DNA of 64,000 nucleotides from Deltaproteobacteria bacterium IMCC39524 (GTDB taxonomy: Bacteria > Desulfobacterota > Desulfuromonadia > Desulfuromonadales > BM103): contig JARUHJ010000001.1 in the NCBI GenBank assembly GCA_029667085.1, positions 1,116,001 through 1,180,000 of the forward strand. The letters are read 5' to 3'. The notes under the pieces were generated by a model, which was not told where the DNA came from, made no database searches, and saw only the letters and a list, made by a program, of their open reading frames with translations. Positions 10,124-18,936 of this stretch are shown piece by piece. The stretch's first letter is position 1. Each line of letters starts with the position of its first letter. The position numbers and the translations under genes are program-made.

Positions 10124-10221
10124 TAATCAGTAATCAGTAATCAGTAATCAGTAATCAGTAATCAGTAATCAGTAATCAGTAATCAGTAATCAGTAATCAG
10201 TAATCAGTGGTCAGTGGTCAG
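10124..10221. repeat. Tandem heptamer array in the lysS leader
   Basis: Twelve exact copies of TAATCAG run from 10124 to 10207, followed by two TGGTCAG variants (10208-10221). Because seven is not a multiple of three and the complement contains TGA, every frame on the minus strand is stopped, so it is not coding. It ends 26 bases before the lysS start and so would lie in the 5' leader of lysS or the prfB-lysS spacer. Perfect short tandem copies are prone to copy-number change. Confidence 0.9.
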
Positions 10222-10294
10222 TTATTCCTGGTCGTTCTTTTCTCTTAAATATGGGACAGTCCCTTTAACTGCAGGGTCAGTCCCTGAGCTATCA

Positions 10295-11384
10295 TTACTG
10301 CATCAGATATGCCTCAATGAAACCGTCCAGGTTGCCGTCAAGGACAGCATCGGTATTGCCGCTCTCAAAATCAGTGCGATGGTCTTTAACCATACGATAA
10401 GGGTGCAACACGTAGGAACGGATCTGGCTACCCCAGGCAATATCCTTCTTTTCGCCACCCAACTCTTCGGCTTCACTCTCTTTCTTTTCCATCTCCATTT
10501 CATAGAGCCGTGCTTTCAGCTGCTTCATTGCCGTAGAGCGGTTTTTATGCTGAGAGCGCTGGCTCTGGCAGCTGACAACGATACCGGAGGGGAGATGCGT
10601 TATTCTGATCGCCGAGTCCGTTTTATTAACATGCTGACCACCGGCTCCACTGGCACGATAAGTATCTACCTTCAGATCCTTATCCAGGACCTCAATATCG
10701 ACATCATCGGAGAGTTCAGGGAAAACGAAAACCGAACAGAAGGACGTATGGCGACGAGCATTGGAATCAAAAGGAGAGATTCTGACCAAGCGATGAATCC
10801 CCTTCTCCGCTTTCAGGTAACCAAAAGCGTAATCCCCGGTAACGGTGATTGTGACGCCCTTGGTACCGGCCTCATCTCCGGGTTGATATTCCGTAATCTC
10901 GGCCTTGAAACCTTTGCGCTCACAATAACGCAGATACATACGCAAGAGGATTTCGGCCCAATCCTGGGCTTCCGTACCACCGGCACCGGCGTTAATACTG
11001 ACGATTGCGTTGTTGGCATCATGTTCGCCGGAAAGCATGCGGGCAAACTCCATCCTGCCGATCGACTTTTCCAACGCTGGCAACATCTCACGAACTTCCG
11101 CAAGAGCCTCTTCGTCTTCACTCTCCTCGCCGAGCTCGATCATAACCTGGACATCCTCCAGGCCATGGGCTGCCGACTCCCAATCTTCAACGAGCTTTTG
11201 CAGTAAGGTTCTTTCCTTCAGAACCTCCTGAGCCTTCTCGTTATCATTCCAGAATTCCGGCCTGGCAACGTCCGCTTCCAGCTCCGAGACGCGCTCACGC
11301 TTGCTATCAATGTCAAAGATACCTCCTCAGCTCAGAGAGCTTGTCCTGGAGGCTTTTCAACAATTCAATTTCTTCACGAAACAT
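10295..11384 (-). CDS. prfB: Peptide chain release factor 2, with programmed +1 frameshift
   Basis: Recognises UGA and UAA stops and triggers peptide release. The gene is in two frames. Frame 1 starts with ATG at 11384 and gives 23 codons ending LSELRRYL, then UGA at 11315-11313. The site reads AGG AGG TAT CTT TGA C, the classical RF2 autoregulatory frameshift with an internal Shine-Dalgarno three bases before the slip codon. Skipping the T at 11315 continues in frame from 11314 to a TAA at 10295, giving 362 residues (365 in E. coli). The catalytic GGQ lies in SGAGGQHVNK. Low RF2 leads to slow UGA decoding and more frameshifting. A gene caller would miss the N-terminal domain and start falsely at 11143. 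Confidence 0.97.
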
Positions 11385-11603
11385 TATAAACTCCCAACGC
11401 TAAAGTCGAACAGCGGATTATACCTGTAGTCAACGAACGGAACAAGGAAACTTCATGGATTTAGGGTTTTTCTTGGTAATCATTGCAAGCAATCTGAATA
11501 ATGAACCGAAAAAGCTTGCCTGGTTATCTACATCGCTCCATTTAATCCATTGGAAAAAAGTAAAACCCGAAGAGCACAAAACGATTCACGCCCGTTCGCT
11601 CTG

Positions 11604-11697
11604 CTCACTCAAGACGCAGAGATCGCAGAGCAGGGCAAAACCTAAAAAAACATGAGCTGGTCTGTTTTTCTCTGCGATCTCTGCGCCTCCGCGTGAG
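11604..11697. repeat. Inverted-arm element (GCAGAGATC type) upstream of prfB
   Basis: The left arm 11604-11630 (CTCACTCAAGACGCAGAGAT...) pairs with the right arm 11670-11697, whose complement reads CTCACGCGGAGGCGCAGAGA; both end GATCGCAGAG. The arms show an 8-base step of the type GACGCAGA. This is the main content of the 326-base gap 11385-11710 between prfB and lnt. No gene is supported there, although a short plus-strand frame (11455-11655) runs through it. Confidence 0.7.
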
Positions 11698-11710
11698 TTA
11701 CGGTTTTGCG

Positions 11711-13237
11711 TTAAAAAAAGCGACGGCGGGTCTGAATCAACCATATCAAACAGATCAGCAGGAAAGCCCCTGGAATCAGATCGCCCATATGCGAGTAAAG
11801 CTTTGGTTGTGCACCCAGGCCAACCTCAGACGACAGGAAAGCTGTCTCAAAAAGGCCGGCTTGCTTTACAACCCTCCCCGACGGGGATATAAAGGCGGAG
11901 ATGCCGGTATTGGCGGCACGTGCCACCCAGACGCGATTCTCTATCGCCCGGAAACGGGCCATCGCCAGATGTTGCCAGGGGGCCGAGGACTTACCGAACC
12001 AGGCATCGTTCGTGATATTCACTAACAAATCACTGCCCTGCCGGACATATTCCCGCGCCAACTCAGGAAAGATCACCTCGTAACAGATCAGAACGCCAAG
12101 CTTGTGCGCTCCAATCGGCAAGGGGTTGATCTCGCCGGGAGAATAATCACCGATGCCGGCGACGAGCTTGTTAACAAAGGGCAGGAACTTGCCAAGGGGT
12201 ACATATTCGCCGAAGGGAACAAGGTGAATTTTATCACTCCGTCCTTGTACTTCAGACGTCGGCGAAAGCAGAAAAGCGCTGTTCAGATAACGTAAGGCTC
12301 CTGAGTCTCGACGGTAGGCAGGGCTACCAAAGAGGAGAGCGATTTTTGCCTCAGCAGCGAGGTCTGCAACAGAATCAGCCAGAGGCCCTCCATCCTGGAA
12401 ATAAAACGGCATGGCGGCTTCAGGCCAGACAATCAGATCCTTCGCTCCCTCTTGCTCAGCCCGCAACGACAGGTCACGATAGGTTTTCACTGTGCTGATC
12501 TGATTCTCGGGCCTCCACTTGAGCCCTTGTGGAATATTGCCCTGCACAACAGCCACCGCCAGGGATTCGGCACGGGCATCAGGGCCCTGTTGCAGACACC
12601 AGGCTCCGTAAGCATAGTTTCCCAGCAGGAGGACGATTGCTACGGCAAGGGCTTTCCCCGGCCGCCCTTGCGAAGGGCTGCGACTCTTGAGCAGAAAGCT
12701 CTCGGCAAGAGCGGCATTACATAAGACAATCAGGTAGCTCAAGCCATAGACGCCGACAAGGTCCGCAGACTGAACCATCGGCAACCAGTCGTGCTGGGAG
12801 TAACCGAGGGTTGCCCAGGGGAAGCCGGTCAGCAAGAACTCCCGCAGGAACTCCAGGGCAACCCAGAAAACCGGCAAGGTTAAAGCAAAAGAGTAACCTC
12901 TGAATTCCCTGAGACGACAGGCCGCCCAGGAGGCAATCGCCCAGTAAAGGGCCAGATAGCCTGCAAGCAACAGATAGAGCAGAAAGGAGAGCAGGACAGG
13001 CAGATGACCATAGGTGGTCATCACGATATTGAGCCAATAGAGGGTCACCGCAAAGAAGACCACCCCGGCGACGAAGCCACTCTTGAAAGGCCGCTTCGGC
13101 ATGACCATGATCAGGGGGATCAGTCCGAGCCACGCAAGCAGGTGATAATCAGGGAGAGGGAAAGAACATGCCAGCAAGAAGCCGGACAAAGCGCTGCAGC
13201 AGGTTATTTTGTCAGGCAGGAATCGGCGTATCATCAC
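11711..13237 (-). CDS. lnt: Apolipoprotein N-acyltransferase
   Basis: Adds the third acyl chain to the N-terminal cysteine of lipoproteins in the inner membrane, which makes them ready for Lol export. The 508-residue product has about seven membrane segments in the first 210 residues, then a periplasmic nitrilase domain with the catalytic triad visible: E273 in VWPEAAMPF, K336 in DKIHLVPFGEY and C385 in LICYEVIFPE. A last membrane segment closes the protein. Its start overlaps the corC stop by 4 bases. Length matches E. coli (512). Confidence 0.96.
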   Translation of the reverse strand: MMIRRFLPDKITCCSALSGFLLACSFPLPDYHLLAWLGLIPLIMVMPKRPFKSGFVAGVVFFAVTLYWLNIVMTTYGHLPVLLSFLLYLLLAGYLALYWAIASWAACRLREFRGYSFALTLPVFWVALEFLREFLLTGFPWATLGYSQHDWLPMVQSADLVGVYGLSYLIVLCNAALAESFLLKSRSPSQGRPGKALAVAIVLLLGNYAYGAWCLQQGPDARAESLAVAVVQGNIPQGLKWRPENQISTVKTYRDLSLRAEQEGAKDLIVWPEAAMPFYFQDGGPLADSVADLAAEAKIALLFGSPAYRRDSGALRYLNSAFLLSPTSEVQGRSDKIHLVPFGEYVPLGKFLPFVNKLVAGIGDYSPGEINPLPIGAHKLGVLICYEVIFPELAREYVRQGSDLLVNITNDAWFGKSSAPWQHLAMARFRAIENRVWVARAANTGISAFISPSGRVVKQAGLFETAFLSSEVGLGAQPKLYSHMGDLIPGAFLLICLIWLIQTRRRFF

Positions 13238-14085
13238 TCTGTTCCAGAAGCTTCAGCGTCACGCCAGACACGGACCTTCTCAATTTTACGTGCATCAGAG
13301 TCTTCAACCATCAGTACCAGGCCGTTATCACTGACCTTCTCACCCTTTTGGGGCACGTTGCCTAACAGGTGGAACAGATAGCCGCCAACCGTATCGAACT
13401 TTTCGCGGGGGATTTCGATATCGTAGTATTCTTCCAATTCTTCAACATTGGCCCGGGCATCCACCAGAAGTGTACCGTCTTCCTGTGGTTGCAACCATGG
13501 CACTTCCAGATCGTATTCATCCTGAATATCGCCAACGATTTCTTCGAGCAGGTCTTCTATCGTGATCAGACCGGAAGTACCACCATACTCATCAACGGCA
13601 ATCGCCATATGCACCCGGCGTGTCCGAAAATCCTTCAAAAGATCATCTATACGCTTGGTTTCGGGAATGAAATAAGGCGTCCGCATAACTTCTGTCAGAG
13701 TCAGAGTCTCATCGTTTGCGCCCCAGTGGCGCAACAGGTCTTTTGCGTAAACAACGCCAACGATTTTGTCCGTAGAGCCTTCAAAGAGAGGGACACGGGA
13801 GTGCCCGGAGCGAATAATCAATTCGAGAAATCCACCTAGAGTCGCATCGGCAGGACAACAGACCATGTCAGTACGAGGGACCATCACTTCACGAACAATG
13901 GTGTCCCCGAACTCAAAGATCGACTGCAACATGTCACCTTCTGACTCGTTGAGGATCCCCTCTTCTTCGGAACTGTTGATCGCGTCCTGCAGCTCTTTTT
14001 CTGTTAAAGCCCGTGAACGTCCCCGAAAAAAACGACTGAAGGTTGAGCTGAATGAGTTGCGTTGCGGGTTTTGATCGTCTTCCAC
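13234..14085 (-). CDS. corC: CBS-pair transporter-associated protein, CorC/YbeX type
   Basis: Cytosolic 283-residue protein with two CBS motifs (about 66-190, beginning VREVMVPRTDM, with DEYGGTSGLITIEDLLEE in the second) and a C-terminal CorC/HlyC domain (about 205-283). It has no N-terminal DUF21 membrane domain, so it is the short YbeX form. In enterics YbeX is linked to magnesium efflux and ribosome function, and lies next to ybeY and lnt as here. The start has GGAG-like bases upstream. The molecular role remains unsettled in the family. Confidence 0.9.
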   Translation of the reverse strand: MEDDQNPQRNSFSSTFSRFFRGRSRALTEKELQDAINSSEEEGILNESEGDMLQSIFEFGDTIVREVMVPRTDMVCCPADATLGGFLELIIRSGHSRVPLFEGSTDKIVGVVYAKDLLRHWGANDETLTLTEVMRTPYFIPETKRIDDLLKDFRTRRVHMAIAVDEYGGTSGLITIEDLLEEIVGDIQDEYDLEVPWLQPQEDGTLLVDARANVEELEEYYDIEIPREKFDTVGGYLFHLLGNVPQKGEKVSDNGLVLMVEDSDARKIEKVRVWRDAEASGTE

Positions 14086-14106
14086 GAGAAGGACACTCCT
14101 GTTCGG

Positions 14107-14820
14107 TTAGTGAAAAGCCAGTTGCAGGGCCAGGGTCGTCGCTATGCCAACCACGCCACCTGTAACAATTTCTTTTAGGTTATGAATGCCAAGAAGGACC
14201 CTGCTTTGAGCGACCAACGCCGCAAGAAACCAGGCCAGCAGGATCATCAGCAGACCGACGTCAGAAAAGGCCACTGAGGTGGCAATGGAAAAAGCCACTC
14301 CGGCATGACCGCTTGGCATACCACCGTGCAACGGCGTGCCCTTGCCCACCCGGGCCTTGGCCAGAATCACCAGCAGCACGACCACGACAACGGAGATAAT
14401 CGCGACATTACCAGTAGAACGCATGAACTCCTGGCTGGCACTCGCTCCGGCCGTGTAGAAAAACCTCGACACCGCCAGGTAACCAAGCACCAATGCGCCG
14501 ACACTGGCAAGAAGCACAGCACCGGCGGCAACATCTTTGGCGCGTTGGGCGAGGGGATGAAAATCGGGGGAAACCAAGTCGACCACCACTTCGATTGCCG
14601 TGTTCACCAGTTCGGCAAACAAAACCAGGGTGATGGCCAGGGCCAGCAGGGCAAACTCGTACAGAGTGAGGTGCAAGACCGGGGCACCGATAAGAACCAG
14701 TATGGCCATGACCAGGTGGAAAAGCATATGACGCTGTGTTTTAGCCGCCCAGAGGATACCCTCGATCGCGCAATTAACGCTACCGATAAATCCCTTGGGC
14801 TTGGTAGGCTCAGCCTTCAT
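14107..14820 (-). CDS. Diacylglycerol/undecaprenol kinase fused to a PAP2-like domain
   Basis: A 237-residue membrane protein with two families in one chain. Residues 10-120 match DgkA: the catalytic segment AELVNTAIEVVVDLVS has E70 and E77, where E. coli has E69 and E76, and AKDVAAGAV follows. Residues 135-235 match PAP2 phosphatases: HGGMPSGHAGVAFS (PSGH at 169-172) and SRVLLGIHNLKE (R207, H213). The first PAP2 motif (KX6RP) is degenerate (KARVGKGTP) and the usual Asp after the last His is Glu, so phosphatase activity is uncertain. It overlaps ybeY by 4 bases. A kinase plus phosphatase suggests turnover of undecaprenol or diacylglycerol phosphates; this is inference. Confidence 0.88.
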   Translation of the reverse strand: MKAEPTKPKGFIGSVNCAIEGILWAAKTQRHMLFHLVMAILVLIGAPVLHLTLYEFALLALAITLVLFAELVNTAIEVVVDLVSPDFHPLAQRAKDVAAGAVLLASVGALVLGYLAVSRFFYTAGASASQEFMRSTGNVAIISVVVVVLLVILAKARVGKGTPLHGGMPSGHAGVAFSIATSVAFSDVGLLMILLAWFLAALVAQSRVLLGIHNLKEIVTGGVVGIATTLALQLAFH

Positions 14821-15272
14821 TCAGCAAGAAACTCCTCACGGATCAAAGTAAAGACTTCTCGTTCTCTGACTTCCATAAGTTTCGCATCTTCTTCGGTTCC
14901 ACGCTCGTGGTCATAACCGAGCAAATGCAGGATACCATGGAGCAGCAGGAAATACAGTTCACTTTCAAACGAATTCTGCGCCTCACAGGCGTCACGCGCG
15001 GCGGTCTCTGCAGAGATCACCACATCACCGAGCAGATCGGGTTGGACGCCGCTCCCCTCACCTTCCTGCATGGCAAACGAAATAACGTTGGTGGGTCGAT
15101 CCTTGTTCAGGTAGTCGCGATTAATCCCCTGGATAGTAGCATCATCAACAATCAGTATCGAAAGATGAGCCTCAGGACATGCCGAGGCGCTTAAGATCCT
15201 CTGTGCTACCTTTCGCAGTTGAATTTTGCTGATCTTCTGGTTCTTCTGTTGATTTTCTATCGCGATCTTCAT
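14817..15272 (-). CDS. ybeY: Endoribonuclease YbeY (rRNA maturation)
   Basis: Zinc-dependent RNase involved in 16S rRNA 3' end maturation and ribosome quality control. The 151-residue product has the metal motif HGILHLLGYDHERG, with H112, H116 and H122 as ligands, and the family stretch KDRPTNVISF. The start at 15272 gives a normal N-terminus, and there is no later ATG before residue 68. It therefore overlaps the 3' end of pgpH by 101 bases, which is unusual. It sits in the phoH-pgpH-ybeY-dgkA-corC-lnt string. Confidence 0.95.
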   Translation of the reverse strand: MKIAIENQQKNQKISKIQLRKVAQRILSASACPEAHLSILIVDDATIQGINRDYLNKDRPTNVISFAMQEGEGSGVQPDLLGDVVISAETAARDACEAQNSFESELYFLLLHGILHLLGYDHERGTEEDAKLMEVREREVFTLIREEFLAE

Positions 15273-17550
15273 TTAAACTCCCGGTAGGTTTCTCCATGCT
15301 ACGTTCCTTGCTGACAGGCTCCGGATAATCGACTCGATAGTGGAAGATGCCACCGAGGACCAACTTGAAGCTTTTGGCAATATTGTTAATATCCTTCAGG
15401 GTCAATTCGCATTCATCGAGCTGCCCGTCGATAAAGATATTGTTGATAATTTTCTGCACCATCCCCTGGATACGTGCCGGAGTCGGATCGGTCAGGGTTC
15501 GACTGGCAGCCTCGATCGCATCAGCCAGCATGATCAAAGCGGCCTCCCGGGTCTGTGGCTTGGGCCCATGATAGCGATAATCGCGCTCGTCAATCTGCTC
15601 AACCTCGGGGTCAGCCTTGCTCTTTGCCCGATCGTAAAAGAACTTCATCAGGCTGGTACCGTGATGCTGACGAATAATATCCGTCAGGGCCTGCCCCAGG
15701 CGACTTTCCCGGGCCATCTCGACGCCATCTTTAACGTGGGCCATCAAGATCAGCGCGCTCATGGAGGGCGCCAGTTTATCGTGTCGATTCTCCTGACCGC
15801 CAATATTCTCAATAAAATACTGAGGCTTTCTGATTTTGCCAATATCGTGATAGTAAGCCGCGACCCTGACCATCAGGGGGTTGACGCCAATGTTTTCCGC
15901 GGCCGCTTCGGCAAGGTTACCGACGATAATGGAATGATGGTAGGTCCCCGGAGCCTGCACCATCAGATCCCTTAAGAGCGGGTTATTCATATTGGCCAGT
16001 TCAAGCAGCTTGATATTGGTCGTATAGCGAAACAGTGATTCAACCAAAGGCACAATCCCGGTCACAATCACCGCAGCAGCCAGGCCACCTGTAAAGCCGA
16101 ACCCCAGCTTGTAAAGTAATTGCAGATCGAAGGGCCTGCTCGTGGTCAAATGCAGTGCAAAAAGCAGCACAGAGTTAAAGAGCCCCAGGCGCAGTCCGGC
16201 CCGGAACAGAGAAGAGCGTTCGGTGACATGACGAACCCAGTGCGCGCCTGAAAGACTGGTCAGAAAAGCAAAGATCAAAACAGCGAAGCTGTTGCCGAAA
16301 AGAACCGCGGTGAGGATCGAAGAGAGGATAGCAAAAACCAGAGAGACCTCTGAATTCAGGACCACGCGCACCAACATGGTACCGACGGCAAAGGGGAAGA
16401 GGTAATAGTAGGCGTTCTGTTCCACGTAGGGGAAAGCACTTCCCAATGCGGTTGCGATAAAAATCGAAACCTTCAAGGCCAGAATCTGGACGACAAAGAT
16501 TGTCGCCAAAAAGAGCAAATCCCGATTTTCCGGTTGATATTTTCGAATATTCCGACGGGCAAAGGTATGGACAAAGTAGATGAGGATAAAGCAGCTGAGT
16601 AGAATGCCAGAGGCCTTGCGCCAGAGAGTAGCGGCGCTGTTTTCATCCTGCAGCGCGCCAAGCCGTTTCAGCTGATCCGGTGTAATACGATCACCTTCAC
16701 GGACAATCATCTCCCCTTTCTTAACCTGGATCAGGACGGGTTTAACGTCTTCCCGGGCCAACGCCCTGCGCGCTTCGGTTTCATTCTGGTTAAAGGAGAT
16801 GTTAGGCCGCAGCAGCGGCACGATCAATTCTCGCAAAGCCACTTGCTGTTTGCCTGTAAACTCTGTCGTGCCGAGTGCTTTTTTCAGGGAATCCTGGAGT
16901 TCACCAAGACCAATAATTTTTTCAACACCCTGGTCAACAAACTCAGGCTGATCATTGGGCCCACGAAAGATCACACCCTTGGAACGATCAGCCTCAAAGA
17001 GTTTGAGGTTGCCGGCAACCTTTTGCTGATAAAGCGGAAGAATCACCTGGGCAATACGGGGATAGATATCCTCCAGAGTCAATAGTTCCTTCAGTGCAGC
17101 AAGCGATTTACTGCTCGGCTTGATGCCAAAGTTTGCTTCAAGCTCGGCAAGCTGCTGTTCAACTGCAACCTGCTGCTCTTGCTCTCTTTGCAAAGAAGAT
17201 ATGACCTGAACGACCTGTCCTGTGACTGCTGTTCCGGTTGCCGGATCGAAGTCGTAAAGATGAGCAACAGCTTTCTCCGCTTCAACCCTCTTCTGCTGCG
17301 ACAAATCGTCATCGGGAATCAACAGATCGTAAGGAGCCTTGATGTCGCGAGGGGCAATATCACCGGGGCTAAACTCAGTCGGCGTTAAAACACCCTTGGG
17401 AACGATAATAAGGGTCAGCAACGCCACCAGGGCCAGTAACAGAAGGGTTCGCTGGAATCTCTCGTCATTCTCGCGCTGTTCCTGCTTCGCCACCCGAGAG
17501 AGCGGCTTCTGGGTTGATACAGCGTCTGATTTTCGTTCATTTTTGGTCAT
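15172..17550 (-). CDS. pgpH: 7TM receptor with HD hydrolase domain (c-di-AMP phosphodiesterase, PgpH type)
   Basis: The 792-residue protein begins with one membrane segment (about 32-50), has a large outer domain (about 55-310), seven membrane segments (about 312-485) and a cytosolic HD domain (about 535-700). The HD core is seen as HHSIIVGNLAEAAAEN, then YYHDIGKIRKPQYF and a distal QHHGTSLMKFFY. This is the PgpH/YqfF family, known in Firmicutes to degrade cyclic di-AMP. The last 35 residues are low-complexity and polar and overlap ybeY. Linkage between phoH and ybeY is typical of many bacteria. Confidence 0.92.
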   Translation of the reverse strand: MTKNERKSDAVSTQKPLSRVAKQEQRENDERFQRTLLLLALVALLTLIIVPKGVLTPTEFSPGDIAPRDIKAPYDLLIPDDDLSQQKRVEAEKAVAHLYDFDPATGTAVTGQVVQVISSLQREQEQQVAVEQQLAELEANFGIKPSSKSLAALKELLTLEDIYPRIAQVILPLYQQKVAGNLKLFEADRSKGVIFRGPNDQPEFVDQGVEKIIGLGELQDSLKKALGTTEFTGKQQVALRELIVPLLRPNISFNQNETEARRALAREDVKPVLIQVKKGEMIVREGDRITPDQLKRLGALQDENSAATLWRKASGILLSCFILIYFVHTFARRNIRKYQPENRDLLFLATIFVVQILALKVSIFIATALGSAFPYVEQNAYYYLFPFAVGTMLVRVVLNSEVSLVFAILSSILTAVLFGNSFAVLIFAFLTSLSGAHWVRHVTERSSLFRAGLRLGLFNSVLLFALHLTTSRPFDLQLLYKLGFGFTGGLAAAVIVTGIVPLVESLFRYTTNIKLLELANMNNPLLRDLMVQAPGTYHHSIIVGNLAEAAAENIGVNPLMVRVAAYYHDIGKIRKPQYFIENIGGQENRHDKLAPSMSALILMAHVKDGVEMARESRLGQALTDIIRQHHGTSLMKFFYDRAKSKADPEVEQIDERDYRYHGPKPQTREAALIMLADAIEAASRTLTDPTPARIQGMVQKIINNIFIDGQLDECELTLKDINNIAKSFKLVLGGIFHYRVDYPEPVSKERSMEKPTGSLNEDRDRKSTEEPEDQQNSTAKGSTEDLKRLGMS

Positions 17551-17571
17551 GCAATTCCTGTGAAGCCTTAT

Positions 17572-18537
17572 TTATGCAGGCGTATGAGCATCGTAGGCTC
17601 TGACTATAGCCTGAACAATCGGATGTCGAACAACATCGATGTCAGTAAAACGGACAAAGTTAACACCCTCGACATTTTTCAGAACATCCCTGGCCTGGAC
17701 CAACCCTGAGATGCGATCGTTTGGCAAATCGATTTGTGTCACGTCACCTGTAATCACAGCACGGCTGCCAAAACCCAGCCGCGTCAAAAACATCTTCATC
17801 TGTTCCTTGGTGGTGTTTTGCGCTTCATCGAGAATAACGAAAGCATCATTAAGGGTCCGGCCGCGCATAAACGCCAGAGGAGCCACTTCAATCACACCAT
17901 GATCGATCAAGGCCTGTCCGCGATCAAAATCCATCAGATCGTAAAGCGCATCATAGAGCGGACGCAGATAAGGATTCACCTTTTCAGTGAGATCCCCCGG
18001 CAGAAAGCCCAGCTTTTCCCCAGCCTCTACCGCCGGCCGCACCAAAACGATACGACTGATCTCTTTCTTTTTCAAAAGCGCTACAGCCATTGCCATAGCC
18101 AGATAGGTTTTGCCGGTGCCAGCGGGACCGATGCCGAAGACCACATCATTGCTGCGCATGGCGTCCAGATAGGCCTTTTGGGCGAGCGTTTTCGGGGAGA
18201 TGGCCTTGTTACGGGCAGAAACGGTGACGGTATCCAGAAAGATTTCCGTCAACTTCGCCGATTCATCCATGCGCAGGATACGTTCGGCGTATTCGATGTC
18301 GGTCGGGCGCAGATCATAGCCTTTTTCCAGCAGCCCGGACAACTCTTCCAGCATACGGGTTGCGCGCGTCACCATTTCAGCCGCACCTTCAAGAACAGCA
18401 GTCGTCCCCTTGGAGCTGACTCGAACACCGGTGAGACGTTCTATCTGTTTCAGATGGCGGTTCTGTTGCCCGAACAGTGCATGCGCCAACCTGGGGTCGG
18501 CAGGTTCAAAGCTTTGCTGTTTTATTTGATCGTTCAA
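17572..18537 (-). CDS. phoH: PhoH-like ATPase (YbeZ)
   Basis: RecA-like ATPase of the PhoH family, thought to act with YbeY in RNA metabolism. The 321-residue product has an N-terminal KH-like region (about 20-70), Walker A GPAGTGKT (137-144) and Walker B FVILDEAQNTT. The length and the motif set match E. coli YbeZ. It is the promoter-proximal gene of the string running down to lnt; pgpH starts 21 bases after its stop. The upstream gap is filled by repeats. Confidence 0.94.
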   Translation of the reverse strand: MNDQIKQQSFEPADPRLAHALFGQQNRHLKQIERLTGVRVSSKGTTAVLEGAAEMVTRATRMLEELSGLLEKGYDLRPTDIEYAERILRMDESAKLTEIFLDTVTVSARNKAISPKTLAQKAYLDAMRSNDVVFGIGPAGTGKTYLAMAMAVALLKKKEISRIVLVRPAVEAGEKLGFLPGDLTEKVNPYLRPLYDALYDLMDFDRGQALIDHGVIEVAPLAFMRGRTLNDAFVILDEAQNTTKEQMKMFLTRLGFGSRAVITGDVTQIDLPNDRISGLVQARDVLKNVEGVNFVRFTDIDVVRHPIVQAIVRAYDAHTPA

Positions 18538-18600
18538 AAAGTAGCCTTTAAAGTTTTCCGATTATCGACTTTACTCAAGTAAGAGCAAAATCAAAAGATC

Positions 18601-18713
18601 TAACGCAAAGACGCCATGAAAAGCCAAGAGAGGCGCAAAAGATTGCTATTCTTGCTTGTTGAAATAGTTTTCTTTGCGGTCTTTCTCTACCCCTTCGCGC
18701 CTTTGCGCTAAAC
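18601..18713. repeat. Intergenic A-B inverted-arm element, copy 2 (reverse orientation)
   Basis: Left arm (18601-18640) is type B (TAACGCAAAGACGCCATGAA...). The right arm (18668-18713) is the complement of type A (GCGCAAAGGCGCGAAGGGG then AGAGAAAGACCGCAAAG). Read on the minus strand, the whole order A-spacer-B matches copies at 1156 and 41825, including a related spacer. GGGGTTATA at 18722-18729 is the flanking motif on the A side. A minus-strand frame at 18575-18811 is produced by this repeat and is not a gene. Confidence 0.8.
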
Positions 18714-18936
18714 TTTTTTTTGGGGTTATACAACTGAATCGAAATAGATAGCCAATTATAATTTATGTTGCGTGAACTTGCTAAAATACCACCTTGGTTT
18801 GCGCAAATCAATTGCGTCGCATTGACATTAGTTAAATCACAGGGAAAATGGATGAACTATTTGTTGTCAACACAATTGGAATCTATTTTTAGCCGCGATC
18901 AAAATCTATGAAAATCTGTACAATCAAGAATACATT

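Noticed and set aside
10124-10221. Possible CRISPR array in the TAATCAG repeats
   Set aside because: Units are 7 bases with no spacers between them and no cas genes nearby; it is a simple tandem repeat.
18575-18811. Minus-strand 78-codon frame in the phoH-eno gap
   Set aside because: It is a translation of the A-B repeat element, with no ribosome site or similarity to a known protein.
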